A DNA stretch of 64,000 nucleotides from Epiperipatus broadwayi (taxonomy: Eukaryota > Onychophora > Udeonychophora > Euonychophora > Peripatidae): NCBI GenBank assembly GCA_028023455.1, contig JAQFVV010000029.1:10520644-10584643 (forward strand). The letters are read 5' to 3'. How positions within the stretch are numbered: position 1 is the stretch's first letter; every line of letters begins with the position of its first letter. This document shows positions 12,893 through 22,015 of the stretch, one piece after another. The notes below the pieces were generated by a model. It searched no databases. It was not told the DNA's origin and was given only the letters and a program-made list of their open reading frames with translations. Made by a program: the position numbers and the translations under genes.

Positions 12893-13283
12893 AAACAATG
12901 AGGATTGCCAATTCCTGTACAAGCTTTATGATAAATGCTTAGCCAGAGCCAGCACTTAAAATATCTCTGTCAGGAAACCCCCCCCCAACCCCTGACCATG
13001 GTTTCGTGCTTTGGCACTCCTCAGAGAGGTGTCAGGGTAGGTTCAGACACTAGATCTAAAAATACCAACCCAAAGCCAAGCACCTATCTAAAAGTTATCT
13101 ATTGAGTGGAAAATCTGAAATTTTCAGACATCTACATGTTTCAAACCCTGCTATCTAACTCAAATAGCTATATGGGGTTGATAGATCTTCAACCATACCA
13201 TATATTAGTAGTCTTAGCAATATAAAATTGCATAAGACTTATGGCAGAGACTATGTGATCTATGACTCTTATTTTGACTATTT
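12893..13283 (-). mobile_element. Family Y element, copy Y1
   Basis: A 391 bp element flanked by perfect 13 bp target duplications AAATCTAATTTAT (12880-12892 and 13284-13296). It shares its ends and centre with Y2 at 39 kb (AGGATTGCCAATTCCT, GCTTAGCCAGAGCCAGCACT, AAGTTATCTATTGAGTGGAA). It has no coding potential and carries an intact hammerhead on the minus strand. The TSD length excludes a TA-type or 8 bp hAT mechanism and suggests target-primed reverse transcription. Confidence 0.8.
12986..13032 (-). ncRNA. Hammerhead ribozyme, family Y (intact core)
   Basis: On the minus strand, CTGAGGA (13024-13018, with N7 = G as allowed) is followed by stem II GTGC-CAAA-GCAC (four Watson-Crick pairs). 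GAAA follows at 13005-13002, then the palindromic stem III ACCATGGT, and C17 at 12994. Stem I is six pairs: ACCTCT (13030-13025) with AGGGGT (12993-12988), including one G-T wobble. All core bases needed for catalysis are present. Predicted cleavage lies between 12994 and 12993. This is a type I hammerhead with the very short stem III typical of Penelope/retrozyme ribozymes, which usually act as dimers. Confidence 0.85.
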
Positions 13284-13296
13284 AAATCTAATTTAT

Positions 13297-14203
13297 GTAA
13301 TTTTTTTATGTTAAAAAGTATTAATTTGATTTTTTTTTTTTAAATTTAGTTAGAAGTATGTATAAAAAGAAAAAATATGTTTTGGTTTGAATATAAACTA
13401 ATTATTTCTAAAACAAACGATTTTAAAGTATTTACTCAAAAACTAGATTTAAATCATATAAAAAAGTCAATAACATATTCCTTAATCTAAAATAATACTA
13501 AAATATTTGTGAAACAAAATCAGATCAAAAATCTATTGTTTTGTTTGTATTACAACAATAACGATTGCAGATATATTTCCATGGAACATTGATAATTAAT
13601 GAATAACTATTGGCGAATAACCTTTTCTTAATTAATTGAATACACTTTAATAATATTACAATAGCTTAAATCTACAATTATATATATATATGAGTGCTAT
13701 AAGTCTGGTTTCATCAGCTGAAACCCAGCTACAGTTAATAAAATTAACATACAAAATAAATCTTTACTTAGCCACTATTTGAAATACTAAAAACCAATTA
13801 TATATAGTAAATTTTGTCCTAAAGCATGCTTAAAATGATTATGACCATCTCACAGATCCTAAACCCAATTTCAGATCTTTAAAATTGGATATTTCTGGGA
13901 ATTTTTTTTTTTTCTGAATTAAGTCTCAGGTCATCTTGTGGCATGTCTTTTTTATTTATTTATTTTTAAGTAGCTCCAATAATAAACCTAGCAGACTGAC
14001 TCTCTGTTCACTTCTAACAAAACAGTTTTATTTACATATTTTCTTCTTTTTAATAAATGATTAGTAATAATCATTATGTGTTTATCAAAAAGTTGGTAAG
14101 TAAAAGTTGGGAGTGGAGTAAATTGACGCTTGAAAATAAAAATGAGAGAATTTGCTCTACATAAATACTCTTCATGTAATAAAGATATATATGAGAGATG
14201 ATG
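13297..14203. other. No recognisable gene
   Basis: AT-rich sequence. A short imperfect palindrome (CTGGTTTCATCAGCTGAAACC, near 13707) looks superficially like a hammerhead but lacks the required arrangement. Confidence 0.4.
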
Positions 14204-14254
14204 ACCTGGCCAACTGATGAGTGCTGGTTCAGCACGAAATGCATCTTGGGGGTT
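14204..14254 (+). ncRNA. Hammerhead ribozyme, family V (intact core)
   Basis: CTGATGA is at 14214-14220. Stem II has six pairs, GTGCTG (14221-14226) with CAGCAC (14230-14235), closed by a three-base loop. GAAA is at 14236-14239. Stem III is the palindrome ATGCAT (14239-14244), and the cleavage site follows ATC at 14245. Stem I pairs CCAA (14210-14213) with TTGG (14246-14249), continued after an internal loop by ACC with GGT. Every conserved core base is present. The ribozyme is in the same family as the one at 9.98 kb (shared CTCTGCA downstream). Confidence 0.85.
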
Positions 14255-14400
14255 ATTTGTCTTTTATTGTATCTTTATTTATATGAAATTATTTATGAAA
14301 TAAATTATAAAAAAAAGAATGGAGAAATATGGAAGTATCTGTGTCTTTTATTGTTTTTCTGGAGTCCTCTGCAGAGAACACCCAAATTGACTTAAATAAC
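14255..14400 (+). repeat. Family V flank downstream of hammerhead
   Basis: The stretch up to CTCTGCAGAGAACACCC (about 14370-14386) is related to the segment after the 9.98 kb hammerhead (CCTCTGCAAGATG at 10068). It is thus probably the rest of a single V unit. A 65-codon frame here has no domain and is not called as a gene. Confidence 0.4.
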
Positions 14401-14606
14401 ATCCTATATCAGTTTTCCCAACAAATTTCTTCAAGTATCATACAAAAGACATTATACCTTCAAATTTTAAACTTAATAAACACCACAATTACAATAAAAT
14501 AGATATCAAATAAAGTGAAGAAATATTTTTCCTTTACTTTCTATTAGTCATATTCCTATTTGTACACATTTATCAGAAAAACATAAGGTTATAGTACATA
14601 TATATA

Positions 14607-14768
14607 TTATCAAAATTACTCCAAATTCACAACTCAACCAGACTAGACAAAAAATGTAAACTCTAAAGCCCAACCAATGGTTTTATTACTACAAGCAAAC
14701 TCCTCAAGTTTAGAGTTTACATTTTTTGACTAGTCTGGTTGAGTTGAATTTGGAGTAATTTTGATTAT
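14607..14768. repeat. Long hairpin (inverted repeat, ~57 bp arms)
   Basis: The left arm (TCAAAATTACTCCAAATTCA, then CAACTCAACCAGACTAG and AAATGTAAACTCTAAA) is matched by an inverted right arm ending GGAGTAATTTTGA. The arms differ by only a few bases and enclose a ~45 bp loop. Probably a small foldback/MITE-like insertion; no clear target duplication was identified. Confidence 0.7.
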
Positions 14769-15322
14769 TTTATTGACTAGTTTAGTTTTAGGCTTTTAAT
14801 GTTTATATATAAGATTTAAACTGATCACAATTAGTAAATAAGTATATTTTATTTGCAGTTTTAATTCTTTTTTTGTCAGCCTAAATTAGTATCTTGCTTA
14901 CAAAACTTCATCGTTCACTTTATTATTCAAACAAAGGAGAAAACTACAAAATTTCATTTTATATTGAGAACTATTTAGGATTTTGGGGGGAGGGAATCAA
15001 TAACAGATTTACTTGTATTCACTATTTACAAAGATTTCATTCCTCACTAATATGACAAGCCCAAAAATATATGTTTTTTTCCTGCTTTTGAAATTATATT
15101 ATGCTTAGGAAATTCAACCATTCATTTTTATTATTCAGATAGAGGATACCAAATAATTTCTTTCAACATAATCGTTGTTAAAGAAATGTGCAAATAACAA
15201 GGTTTCTAATCTTTCTAATCTGTATTTGTAACAACTTATATATTACTGATATGGATTACGTACTGACCCTTTAACTATAACAAAATCCTAGCTAAAATGT
15301 AACACTCATTTAGAAAATCATT

Positions 15323-15356
<34 letters not shown>

Positions 15357-15540
15357 AATTCATTAAAACAAAATTTAAATAATATCACTGTCAAATATCG
15401 TTTTACATTTTTTCTGTAAAAAATACATTTAATCTAATGTACATTTTTTGAATTATCAAGAATGGAAAGAAGTTTAATCCACTTTGCTGCTTTTTTATAT
15501 ATTTCAATAAATCACGATATAAAATGAAATATCTTTATAT
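14769..15540. other. No recognisable gene; dinucleotide repeats
   Basis: AT-rich spacer containing a (CT)n run followed by (TA)n at about 15324-15355; no coding signal. Confidence 0.4.
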
Positions 15541-15628
15541 AATGACAAGAACTGTATATATAATGCCAATACAGAAAAGCTCTTTTAGGAAAATTATTCT
15601 TTTCAATGTGTTGGAATTATTTTATAAT

Positions 15629-16300
15629 TTCATGTGATGTGATTTCTTAAATGGAGTCAGGAATCTCTCAGCAACTATGCTCAAAGAAACCTGTTAGCTA
15701 CTTTACCTTCCCCTTCCATTCCCCACCCTAAGCTTTCCCATAATCTGCTCCATCCCATTTCCACAACATAATCTTTGTCAACTCTATGGCCTTTATATCT
15801 AAATCCCCCTTGTCTTTTCCCAAACCCAGCATAAAAACCAATAACTCTCTGTATAATCACTTTGTTTATATTTATTCTCCCATAACTTCATTATTTGTAT
15901 CCTTTCTGCTTTCAAGCATTTACATTCAATCAACATATGCCTAATATTTTCTATACTTTCCTTACACAATTTGCACACTAAATCACCCATATTTTTCCAT
16001 TTACATGTATATTCTCTTGTTGCTAAAAATCCCGTTCGAGCCTTAAACAATAAACTACTTTCCTTACTATTATCATAAATTAATTTGCACCCAATGTTCC
16101 ATTTACTTCTATATATATTTAAACTCTTCTTACCCTTCATACTAGTTCTCCATCTCTCCAACTCCCTATTCTTTATTAATGCATCTATTCTTTTATCCCA
16201 TTCCTTACCACTATAACACTCAACAATCCTCCTAACACAATCATCCCACCTTTTATACAAGTATATTGATATAAATTCTTTATCCAAATCTTCAATCTAC
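15629..16300 (-). pseudogene. LINE A 3' end, copy A2
   Basis: The minus-strand frame 16287-15799 (162 codons) matches copies at 31.5 and 45.5 kb. It has DKEFISIYLYKRWDDC, REYTCKWKNMGDLVCKLC, and the zinc knuckle CKLCKESIENIRHMLIEC (C-x2-C-x7-H-x4-C). A frameshift follows, then the final residues near 15740. The 3' terminus is a short ATCAC-type repeat (15629-15640). It inserted into the 3' tail of Penelope P1, because tail sequence found contiguous at 28.77 kb lies on both sides here. Confidence 0.75.
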
Positions 16301-16467
16301 ATTGTATACATAGCGACATCTATTTCTCTTATATATAACCTAATATACCAATAATAAGGGAGAGGGAAAAGTAATCTGTATAAATGTATACTATATAATT
16401 TTCCATTCATTTATCATTAACCAAATATTAGTTAAATTAATTGATATTTTACACATATTCATACAAT

Positions 16468-17214
16468 GATGTTAGCTGTTTATACTTCTTCTACACAGAA
16501 TGTAATAACTGTGATAAGTTTACTTATACACAATTACAAAGAAGCTTATTATTTCTATAAATTAATTACAGCTTAGCACTTTTGAAAACTTATGGAGTTG
16601 TCATATTCATATCAAGATGAACTATAATCATAATGAAGAGATGAGTGTAAAGAAATTTAAATTTATTTAAATTCAGGTTAATATTTAAATTAAAGCATCC
16701 ATTTTTTCGGAGAGAGTGAAGCATGAGTTTCTCCAGTTGACAGCATTTGTATTATTGGCTATATATCTCATCTCCTTTATTTTTCTCTTTGAATTATTTC
16801 ATTCTATGTACTGAATGGTTGTGCAGAAGGGAACAAATTGGTTTTCTGTTGCTTTTTGGTGCTCAAGGAATATAGAGCTATGTTCTGGATTGTCTGATGT
16901 TCTGTACAAGTACTGATGCTGGGAAAGTCATTTAAATAACAGTGCTTAGGATTCCCCATAATAGATTGATTGATATCAAATTTGGGGGCATCTGATTTTG
17001 TAAACAGTGTTAAAGGTAAGTTCTGGTTCAAGACTATCTTGGAGTTATTTAGTAGTCTATTGATAGAAAGGAGGGCATGGAATGTAAGGCGATAAGTTCA
17101 TCTTGCTATGCATATGGGAATGCCATAAGTTCTGAAAAGTGCTAAGCCATTTTTAATTGATAGAAATAACAAGCTTCTCTATAGTTGCATATAAGTGCAC
17201 TTAACACAGTTGTT
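16468..17214. mobile_element. Element T: foldback insertion with ~140 bp inverted arms
   Basis: The element is flanked by perfect 15 bp target duplications ACATATTCATACAAT (16453-16467 and 17215-17229) inside Penelope P1. The left arm (16500-16625) and right arm (17085-17214, inverted) share AGAAGCTTATTATTTCTAT, GCTTAGCACTTTT and AACTTATGG. The left end has ~35 bp not present in the right arm, the same asymmetry seen in family X and in Penelope terminal repeats. No hammerhead core was recognised. The interior contains a coding-like open frame on the minus strand. Confidence 0.75.
16804..17090 (-). CDS. Coding-like open frame inside element T (unknown)
   Basis: From just after a TGA near 17092 to a TAG at 16804 the minus strand is open for about 95 codons without needing an ATG. 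The composition is unusually protein-like for this window (TKSDAPKFDINQSIMGNPKH, DFPSISTCTEHQ, ending NLFPSAQPFST). No family was recognised, and the only in-frame methionine is internal. It may be the C-terminal end of a captured or degraded exon, or chance. It sits between the inverted arms of T and so moved with them. Confidence 0.3.
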
Positions 17215-17301
17215 ACATATTCATACAATTACATTTGTTGTAATTAATACAATTGACTTCATATATCTTTCTTCTATTAAGTTCTTTAATAAAATATCTG
17301 G

Positions 17302-17703
17302 TAATTAATGAATATACTCACAGAAAAAGTAGTTTTTGTTTTATTTAGCTTTATTACTGATGCTTTGAATACATGTACTATTTTATTATATTCATGGCAT
17401 ATAGTGGTGTGATCAAAGAAGCATATGCAATAGCTAGAGACTGATTTTCTATTAACAAAAAAAAAAAAGAGACAAGCATACCCATTTCAAAGAAATGGGC
17501 TATTTGAATAATGAAATATAAATTTTAAATTAAAATTGAATATGTGAACAGTTAATTCAACATTGATATAAAGAACCATTTAATCACACAATTATATGCC
17601 ATGAATATGATATAGTAAATATATTGAAAGCATGCTAGGCAGTAATAAAGATAAATATTAAAAAAAGTACCTTTTTCTGTGAAAATATTCATTAATTAAT
17701 AGA
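17302..17703. mobile_element. Foldback element inside Penelope P1 (~115 bp arms)
   Basis: The left arm (about 17305-17425: TTAATGAATAT, ACAGAAAAAG, TTTAGCTTTATTACTG, TTCATGGCATATA) is mirrored by the right arm (about 17580-17700). A CCCATTTC-AAAG-AAATGGG mini-hairpin is near 17481. P1 sequence continuous at 28.54 kb is split here, with a diverged duplication (TATTA...CTTTAATA) on the two sides. No coding sequence. Confidence 0.65.
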
Positions 17704-18634
17704 TATTATGTTGGTCCTTTAATATAGTTTAAAAGTTTTATATTTTTTACACAATCTAGTTTATGTCTGTATTTTAAATAATGAATATATAAAGCAGAGT
17801 TATCATCTTTTCTATTAATTACATTATTATGTTCTTTTGTTCTTTCATTTAATTGTTTTCCTGTATGTTTATAGTAAACCACACAGCAATTTCCACAAGT
17901 AATTTTATATACAATTCCCTTTTTATATTTGATATTATCTCTTATTTTATAATTATCTATTAATTTGACAAGATTTTTATTATTTGACCATCCTATGTTA
18001 ATGATTTTATCTATATAATTTTTGTTTTTTTAGTAATGTATGATAATTTTTAAGAAAATATGAATGTTTTATCCATTTTTTATTATTCTTATAGCTGCTA
18101 TTATTATTTATAATAAAAAATTTATTATTATTTAAATTAGATAGTTTATAATTAAAAAGCATGCTTTCAATACTCTTATTGTTATATCCATAATCTAATT
18201 CAATAAACTGTTTCCTTTGTCAAATAGTTATATTTTTATCATTACTATATCTATCATTTTTATGTTTAAAATTTGTAATAACTATCATCTTTTGTATTCA
18301 TGCTTGTTATGAATCTATAGAATATCTTTTTTAATGAAATGTTTTTATATTATTTTATTATAATTATCTATATTATTCTCTATATCTAAATATTTTATTT
18401 CAACAAAAAATCCCATTTTTGTAAATTTAATATTGTATACATATTATTATTAAATTTGTTATAATTATTATTTAATAAGCTATCATATACATATCTAGAA
18501 TAGTGTATTATTTATTGATTTTATTATTTTAATTTCCAATTCATTAATGAATATTGATGACATTAACTTACTAATTGCACAAACCATTATTCATTCTTTA
18601 TGTAATGATGTTAAACCTTCTATAATATGTATTA

Positions 18635-18901
18635 CTTAAATAAGGCTAAAACCTTAGTATATGCCCCTTGAGTGCTTAATTTATTACAAATCTGAATGCA
18701 AGATTCGACTTTATAAAGATAAGAGTGGCCCACTCTTATCTCCAACTATATATATATGCAAATCTAAAGCATTATGATTTGGGAGCGTGAAGCTAATAAA
18801 TTCTTCACTGATTAAGTCCACTATTTCTGTTAAACATTAATGATCGTGAAATCTTTTGATTTATAATGAGTATTGCGCTTAATAAAAATATTTACAACTT
18901 G
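18635..18901 (-). mobile_element. Family W element, copy W2
   Basis: A 267 bp insertion into the Penelope RT region, bounded by perfect 13 bp duplications ATAATATGTATTA (18622-18634 and 18902-18914). It shares with W1 (28.04-28.43 kb) an internal mini-hairpin (GATAAGAGTGG/CCACTCTTATC here), GCGTGAAGCT, and a terminal motif CG[CT]GAAATC...CCGATTTA-like. A CACTGATTAAGTCC...GTGAAATC pair could be the remains of a hammerhead, but G8 is replaced by T. Orientation was chosen arbitrarily relative to its host. Confidence 0.65.
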
Positions 18902-19672
18902 ATAATATGTATTATATTTCTATCATTAATGTACATAGATAATTTCTGTATTAAGACCTTTTTTATTTTAATTCTTGGAATACTAAATACATTTTCTCAA
19001 TATCCCATGTAAAAATACCCTGATTTCTATTAAGTTATATCTTATTTAGTTTATGATAAGAGTCTATATTTTTAATGCAAAATTCCTCATAGCCAATAAT
19101 ATGCACTATCCATTTGTTTAAATACTTACAAAATTTCTGTAGAATAAAATCACTAAAATTAAATAATTATACAATGGATCATCTTTATTGGTTTTTACTG
19201 TAGTAAAAACATATGGGTTTTCATAAGAAGAAGGATACAAAAAATTATATTGATTTATATTTATAATTTTGTGTTTTTCCACTTTATGTAATATTTTTAT
19301 GTATTTAATTTTTATAATATTAATGACATCTTTTGATAATTCATTATAACCTTTCCCCCACATTTTATTCTTTTTATATAATCCTTAGAATACAAAAAAA
19401 AAAACAATTTGACTACCTTTATCCTCTTTTACATATTGTAATTTTTTCAATATTATATATATTTATATTCTTTCTCAGAAGTTTTATTTCCATATAATTG
19501 TTTGTTTAATAAACAATTTAATTTCTTCTTTTCTTCCAGTGAAATATTTTCCAGTTCTATGTCTGTAATATTCTTTTTTTTAAGTATTAAATATAACCAA
19601 AAAAATTAGCAATGGATGATGAAAAAATATTGGTATAAATTTTTAAATATTGATATTAAAGAGAAACAACTT

Positions 19673-20988
19673 TATAAATACACCTTTACCCCACTTAGCG
19701 ATTGGCTACTTAGCGATATTTCACAATAGCGATCATCATCAATTTGTACCCACTAGTTCGATTTACAATCGATTTTTCATTATAACGATCGGGAAAAAAA
19801 AATTAAATTTTTTTTTGGCAGCCATCTTGAATTTTGCGTCACTGATGACATCAGAGAATAGGTATTTTAAAGTTATTTTACCCAAAAGCAAAAATATATT
19901 ATTGTAATATGTGTACAGGTAATGACTTTGCTATAATTGTATAGCACATACAATATTTTATTCATAAAACACAATGTTAGTGCTGCATTCAGTATTTTGA
20001 ATATAGAACGTATAAATTTAAAATATCTATAATTACTGAATCTATAATACTATATACATAAAAGTGTTGAATGTCTTTAGAAAAATTAAACTTTATTTAA
20101 ATATAATGTATAGTTCTTGGATTATTTAAATAAAGTTTAATTTTTCTAGACATTCAACACTTATATTTGATGATGAAAACAGTACAACTAAAATACCATC
20201 ATCACAAACTTGTTCCTTAATTGGTTTCAAATCAAAAGAAAAACATTAAAAAAAAAGTTTGAAAAAAAAAACAGATTGCATTTAAAATAAGTGTCAACCA
20301 ATGAATAATCTTTCTACACGAATGGGGGGGAGGGCACTATTACATTACTAAAAATATACAGTAAGAAAAATAAGCTTAGCATATGTTTTAGAAAATTAAG
20401 TTAGATTTTATTTAAAAAAAAAATAAGTTGAATTTTTTTTTTCTAAAGTTGATTAAGCCTTTTGTTGCTCTGGAGTACAGTAATAAGTCTCTATGTTCAA
20501 TTAAATAACTCATAATTAAACATTGTTTTTAATTTGAGTAATTTCACATAAGTAATAAACATAAATGTACAGAAATATGTACTGTAATACAAATTTTAAA
20601 AAAATGCACTTCAGTATGGATTTTTTTTTTTCATTACAATGAAAAACTTCTGCGAAAGAATATAAAAACTATTAAATTTAAATTTAGTTTCACTTTCTTT
20701 TTCTTTTTGCTGTTGTATACTTTTTAAACAGTGAAAATATGCTTTTTTTTCCTAGTGATATAAAACTTTTCTTTTTAGATACTGTATTTAGTCATCATTA
20801 ACAATGAAAAAATCAAGAAAATCTTTGAGCTTGGAAACCAATGTGGATATTTTACGTCAACAGGAACCAACCAATTTTTTCCCCATAGACTCCCATTCTA
20901 AATATGTATTCTGTATACAATATTCTTGCTTAATGATGAGTTTTGGAGGACCAATTGCCATCGCTAAGTGGGGTAAAGGTGTATATAA
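19673..20988 (+). mobile_element. Tigger/pogo-like DNA transposon, internally deleted
   Basis: Terminal inverted repeats of ~30 bp, TACACCTTTACCCCACTTAG near 19678 and its inverse GGGGTAAAGGTGTATATA ending at ~20988, bound a 1.3 kb element at a TA-rich site. From 20804 the frame MKKSRKSLSLETNVDILRQQ matches the very N-terminus of Tigger/pogo transposases, the start of the CENP-B-type helix-turn-helix. The frame then runs quickly into the right terminus, so nearly all the transposase is deleted. A Z fragment is nested at 20066-20165. The element lies between two head-to-head Penelope copies. Confidence 0.8.
20066..20165. repeat. Family Z short hairpin
   Basis: Arms AAGTGTTGAATGTCTTTAGA/AAAATTAAACTTTATTTAAA and their inverse (ending CATTCAACACTT) differ by one base over ~40 bp around a ~22 bp loop. 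It lies inside the Tigger element and so inserted later. Confidence 0.7.
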
Positions 20989-21039
20989 ATTGTAACAAAG
21001 AAAATCAGAATAATTTCATAAAGCTAACATATATGCAAC

Positions 21040-22015
21040 TTCATTCTTTATATGATTTGTGGATATTAAATATTAAAAAAAAAACTATTCCAGACATAGA
21101 ACTGGCAAATATTTCAATGGAAGAAAAAAGAAATTAAATTGAATATTAAACAAACAATTATATGTAAATAAAACTTCTAAAAAAGAATATAAACATAGAA
21201 GAATTACTAATGAGATTAAAAATAAATGTAATATTGAAAATATTACAATATGTAAAAGAGGATAAAAGTAGTCGATTTGTTCTTTTGTATTCTAAGGATT
21301 ACATAGAAAGAATAAAATAATAAATTAAAAAAAAGGATGCAACAAATAATCAAAAAAATCCAATTAATATTATAAAAGCTAAATACATAAAATGGAAAAA
21401 CACAAAATTAAATATAAATCAATATAAATTTTTGTATCCTTCTTCTTATGGAAAACCCATATAATTTTACTACGATAAAAGCTCATAAAGATAATAATAT
21501 ATTGACATTATTATTTAATTTTAGCGATTTCATTCTACAGAAATTTTGTAAATATGTAAAAAAAATGGATAGCAAATATTAGTGGATATGAGGAATTTTG
21601 CATTAAAAATACAGATTCTATCATTGATAAATTTAATAAAATATAACTGAATAGAAATCAAGCTATTTTTTATAATGATGTTGAGAAAATATATCCTAGT
21701 ATTTCAAGAATTAAAAATATAGAGCTATTAATACAGAAATTATCTATGTACATTAATGATATAAATATAATCCATGTTATAGAAGATTTAACATTAATAT
21801 ATAAAGGCTGGATAATGGGTTATCCAATTAGAGGGTTATTGTCATCAATGAATTGGAAATTAAAATAATCAAAAAAGATTAATAAATCAAGAAATAATAC
21901 ATTATTCTAGATATGTGTATGATATCTTATTAATTGGTACCAAAAGAACTATAAATAATATTTATAAAGAATTTAATAATAATATATATTATGACCTTTA
22001 GCTTTGTCAGAAGCT
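21040..22015 (+). pseudogene. Penelope-like element P1, plus-strand copy (RT region)
   Basis: The start (ATTCCAGACATAGAACTGGC...) matches the start of the minus copy at ~19560, so the two diverge from a common centre. RT pieces are readable: QYKFLYPSSYG (~21420), FYNDVEKIYPSI (~21670, the DxxxxYPSI palm motif A), GWIMGYPIRGLLSS (~21810, matching the MGSPISPLLS-type motif) and HYSRYVYDILLIG (~21900). The last corresponds to the RYVDDILLI catalytic block with the first Asp replaced by Tyr, so the enzyme is inactive. The copy ends near 22015 before the GIY-YIG domain. Confidence 0.7.

Larger units (their letters stand above)
15541..19580 (-). pseudogene. Penelope-like element P1, minus-strand copy, with nested insertions
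   Basis: Reading the minus strand from ~19580 down, the copy aligns with the plus copies at 21.0-22.0 kb and 27.2-28.9 kb. It has an N-terminal part (NQYNFLYPSSYENPYVFTTV at ~19180-19260), RT pieces (18.1-18.9 kb), a GIY-YIG segment (17980-17830: IVYKITCGNC, VVYYKHTGKQLNERTKEHNN) and a 3' tail matching 28.48-28.87 kb. GIY-YIG is the endonuclease joined to the RT in Penelope elements. The copy is interrupted by W2 (18635-18901), a hairpin element (~17302-17703), element T (16468-17214) and a LINE A 3' end (~15629-16300). Stops are frequent, so it is dead. Confidence 0.7.

Noticed and set aside
13700-13740. Hammerhead-like string TTTCATCAGCTGAAACC
   Set aside because: CTGATGA on the minus strand is not followed by a stem II and GAAA in the right order; it is only a short imperfect palindrome.
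19840-19860. CTGATGACATCAG inside the Tigger element
   Set aside because: A simple palindrome without GAAA or an NUH site.
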